A DNA stretch of 41,883 nucleotides from Anaerolineae bacterium. Lineage in GTDB: Bacteria > Chloroflexota > Anaerolineae > UBA4142 > SHND01. The translations under genes were made by a program, and so were the position numbers. A model generated the notes under the pieces. It saw nothing but the letters and a program-made list of their open reading frames with translations. It was not told the DNA's origin and made no database searches. This document shows positions 41,013 to 41,883 of this stretch, piece by piece. Within the stretch, counting starts at the first letter, position 1; every line of letters begins with the position of its first letter. The stretch lies in assembly GCA_020851635.1 (NCBI GenBank), contig JADZCJ010000088.1:1-41883 (forward strand), given 5' to 3'.

Positions 41013-41883
41013 CTATTGAGCTGTGCCGAGATACTTGAACTCGCCGTTCTCGACGACGTTCTTGCTCATCTGTACAACGGTGGTGTCGCCGTTGGCGTCA
41101 AACGACCATTTCGTGCCAAGAATCCCTTCAAAGTCTTTGGTGGCAAAGACCTCGTCGCGGATGCACGCGCGGGTGACAGTGTTCTTGGCGACACATGCGT
41201 CAATCGCTTTGAGCACGACGAGTGCGGCTTCATAACCATACGCGCCATAAACGCCCGGCTCTTGGCCAAATTCTTTTACATAATCCTCGTGCCATTTTTT
41301 CCCTGCCGGACTGATTTTGTCAAGTTCTGCGAGCGGCAGACCGGCAAAGGTGAGAAAAGTGCCTTCTGCATCCGGACCTGCTGCTTTGATAAAGTCCTCG
41401 GACATCATACCGTCCGGACCCGAAAGCTCGCCCTTGAATCCGGCAGAGCGAAGCGCTTTCCATACGAGACCGGGATTGCTCGAAGTGACCCCGCCAAAAT
41501 AGACCGAGTCGGGGTTTAGGTTCACGATCTTGGTCGCCAGCGCGCTATAGTCGGACGCTTTCGTGTCAATCCCTTCCTGTCCGAGCACATTGATGCCTAG
41601 TTCTTTGGCGGTCGCGTTATAAACATCGGCGATGCCTTTGCCGTAGAGCTGTTGATCGTCAAGGATATACACCGACTTGATGCCGCGTTCCTTTGCCCAC
41701 CGCGCGCCAACCGCGCCCTGGAAATCATCCGGTGCGACGACCCGCGCATAGTTGCGGACCTTTGTAGGATAATACGAGTCTGGTTCACCCGCTTCGGTGA
41801 GCCCGGGAAGACCCTTGGTCAAACCTGCATAGGTATTCGCGCCGCTGACCATGACCATCGGTCCCGCTTGATTGAGAATCGGA
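41013..41883 (-). CDS. Liv-type periplasmic substrate-binding protein (5' end missing)
   Basis: The frame is open to the window edge, so the signal peptide and N-terminal part lie outside. About 290 residues remain, beginning PILNQAGPMVMVSGANTYAG. Features of the type I periplasmic binding fold include WAKERGIKSVYILDDQQLYGKG and VYGAYGYEAALVVLKAIDAC. This is the ligand-binding lipoprotein of the LivKHMGF family. Ligands for this family range from Leu/Ile/Val to amides, urea and aromatic compounds. The gene heads the livHM operon. Confidence 0.9.
   Translation of the reverse strand, partial: PILNQAGPMVMVSGANTYAGLTKGLPGLTEAGEPDSYYPTKVRNYARVVAPDDFQGAVGARWAKERGIKSVYILDDQQLYGKGIADVYNATAKELGINVLGQEGIDTKASDYSALATKIVNLNPDSVYFGGVTSSNPGLVWKALRSAGFKGELSGPDGMMSEDFIKAAGPDAEGTFLTFAGLPLAELDKISPAGKKWHEDYVKEFGQEPGVYGAYGYEAALVVLKAIDACVAKNTVTRACIRDEVFATKDFEGILGTKWSFDANGDTTVVQMSKNVVENGEFKYLGTAQ

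Overview
The window reads as a chromosomal segment of a GC-rich bacterium, most plausibly a member of the Chloroflexota (inference). The gene content points that way: a mevalonate kinase, a FatA-like acyl-ACP thioesterase, a B-box-type zinc-finger membrane protein, a five-to-nine-helix membrane protein of a type common in that phylum, and many molybdenum hydroxylase subunits. No rRNA or other marker is present to settle the phylum. Genes are densely packed and mostly on the minus strand.

Left part (1-19.3 kb). The window opens with the tail of an unrecognised gene and an AT-richer P-loop ATPase gene with a TTG start. A 565-base stretch built of simple repeats follows, ending in a consensus promoter that drives the most striking feature: a tRNA-Leu(UAA) gene split in its anticodon loop by a 276-nt group I intron. 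Next come housekeeping and envelope genes: a membrane-anchored DsbA-like thioredoxin, LhgO-type hydroxyglutarate oxidase, an M1-type lipoprotein peptidase, acyl-ACP thioesterase, a cold-shock protein with a long leader, a TPR protein translationally coupled to a degenerate receiver/GAF/GGDEF protein, surE and a Nudix hydrolase, a CorC/HlyC-type CBS protein, mevalonate kinase, recN, a zinc-finger membrane protein and a prepilin peptidase. Two copies of a palindromic, tandemly expanded GAGACGCAA repeat lie at 12.4 and 16.8 kb; one copy supplies the stop codons of both convergent genes that flank it.

Middle part (19.3-36.6 kb). This is a catabolic region. A likely operon on the minus strand carries a dihydropyrimidinase/hydantoinase-family enzyme, a zinc-dependent M20 carbamoylase/allantoate-amidohydrolase-type enzyme, an ornithine-cyclodeaminase-family dehydrogenase and an EamA exporter. 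Upstream of it, past a plus-strand CBS-pair protein, runs an apparent seven-gene operon with two FAD subunits, two 2Fe-2S subunits and one molybdenum subunit of xanthine-dehydrogenase-family hydroxylases, plus an SRPBCC protein and an aldo/keto reductase. A second molybdenum subunit with its own strong promoter lies 3 kb further upstream. It is separated from the rest by a block of accessory genes (toxin-antitoxin pair, lipoprotein, small unknown proteins), all in the same direction. Together this suggests hydroxylation of an N-heterocycle followed by ring opening and removal of a carbamoyl or ureido group. The substrate cannot be read from sequence.

Right part (36.7-41.9 kb). A two-HKD phospholipase-D-family protein and a small Pro/Ala-rich protein are followed by a Liv-type ABC importer: substrate-binding protein (cut by the window edge), LivH and LivM. 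No Liv ATPase genes lie downstream of livM. A 15-bp hairpin sits between the binding protein and livH, and a textbook terminator follows livM.
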